From: Mycolicibacterium stellerae
Lineage (GTDB): Bacteria > Actinomycetota > Actinomycetes > Mycobacteriales > Mycobacteriaceae
Reading direction: 5' to 3'
DNA length: 64,000 bases
NCBI RefSeq assembly: GCF_003719305.1
Contig: NZ_RARC01000030.1
Location: 1-64,000 of the forward strand
In this document: in pieces, positions 63,972 through 64,000 of the stretch
Layout: each line of letters opens with the position of its first letter
Numbering within the stretch: position 1 is the stretch's first letter
Made by a program: the position numbers and the translations under genes
Notes under the pieces: model-generated
What the model was told of the DNA's origin: nothing
The model's input: the letters and a program-made list of their open reading frames with translations, nothing else
The model's database searches: none

Positions 63972-64000
63972 CGCTTCTCATCGGCGACCGCGGCCGTCAG

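Overview
The window is high-GC, densely coded chromosomal DNA from a mycobacterium, most likely a fast-growing Mycolicibacterium-type species. The evidence is gene content and order. It carries the galactan exporter block (wzt, glfT1, wzm with bpa), hisC2, echA21, proXVWZ, tyrA, tadA, an lpqH orthologue and many mycobacterial lipoproteins. Much of it follows, in interrupted blocks, the M. tuberculosis order from about Rv3783 down to Rv3752c. That synteny is recalled from knowledge and was not computed.

Layout. 1-8.9 kb: the start of a 13E12/DUF222 endonuclease gene under a LexA-like box, an F420-type reductase, a MocR regulator with a divergent CMD protein, then the arabinogalactan operon Rv3779-like, bpa, wzt, glfT1, wzm on the minus strand. 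8.9-16 kb: an aminotransferase-fold protein without its PLP lysine, a quinone oxidoreductase, a MarR regulator, tRNA-Ser(UGA), then an accessory envelope cluster of a GT-C membrane protein, a TylF-type methyltransferase and a divergent GlfT2-like galactofuranosyltransferase. 16-23.4 kb: a second MocR regulator with a PdxR-type site, echA21, a Pro/Gly-repeat lipoprotein, hisC2 and two tRNAs. 23.5-38.5 kb: a PonA2-like penicillin-binding protein and a series of metabolic genes, with a TetR palindrome and a three-site MarR-type operator family. 38.6-44.8 kb: proXVWZ, tyrA, tadA and tRNA-Ser(CGA).

Directly after tRNA-Ser(CGA) lies the most distinctive system: an EspC/WXG100-like small protein, a 527-residue protein with an ESX-type N-terminal region and a C-terminal PD-(D/E)xK nuclease-like domain (Tox-REase-5 type), and an Imm52-like immunity protein. 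This is a predicted exported nuclease toxin/immunity cassette at a tRNA integration hotspot.

47.8-64 kb: a reductase pair, an envelope cluster (DUF4185/GH183-like protein, cutinase, DUF732 protein, lpqH and an LpqH-like paralogue), tgt and gluQ (queuosine tRNA modification), a monoamine oxidase, an amino-acid ABC importer with fused binding protein and permease, a CoA transferase, and a divergent phospho-lyase/kinase pair.

All functional calls come from reading motifs and recalled family resemblance. No database search was run. No CRISPR array, intact insertion sequence or prophage was seen.
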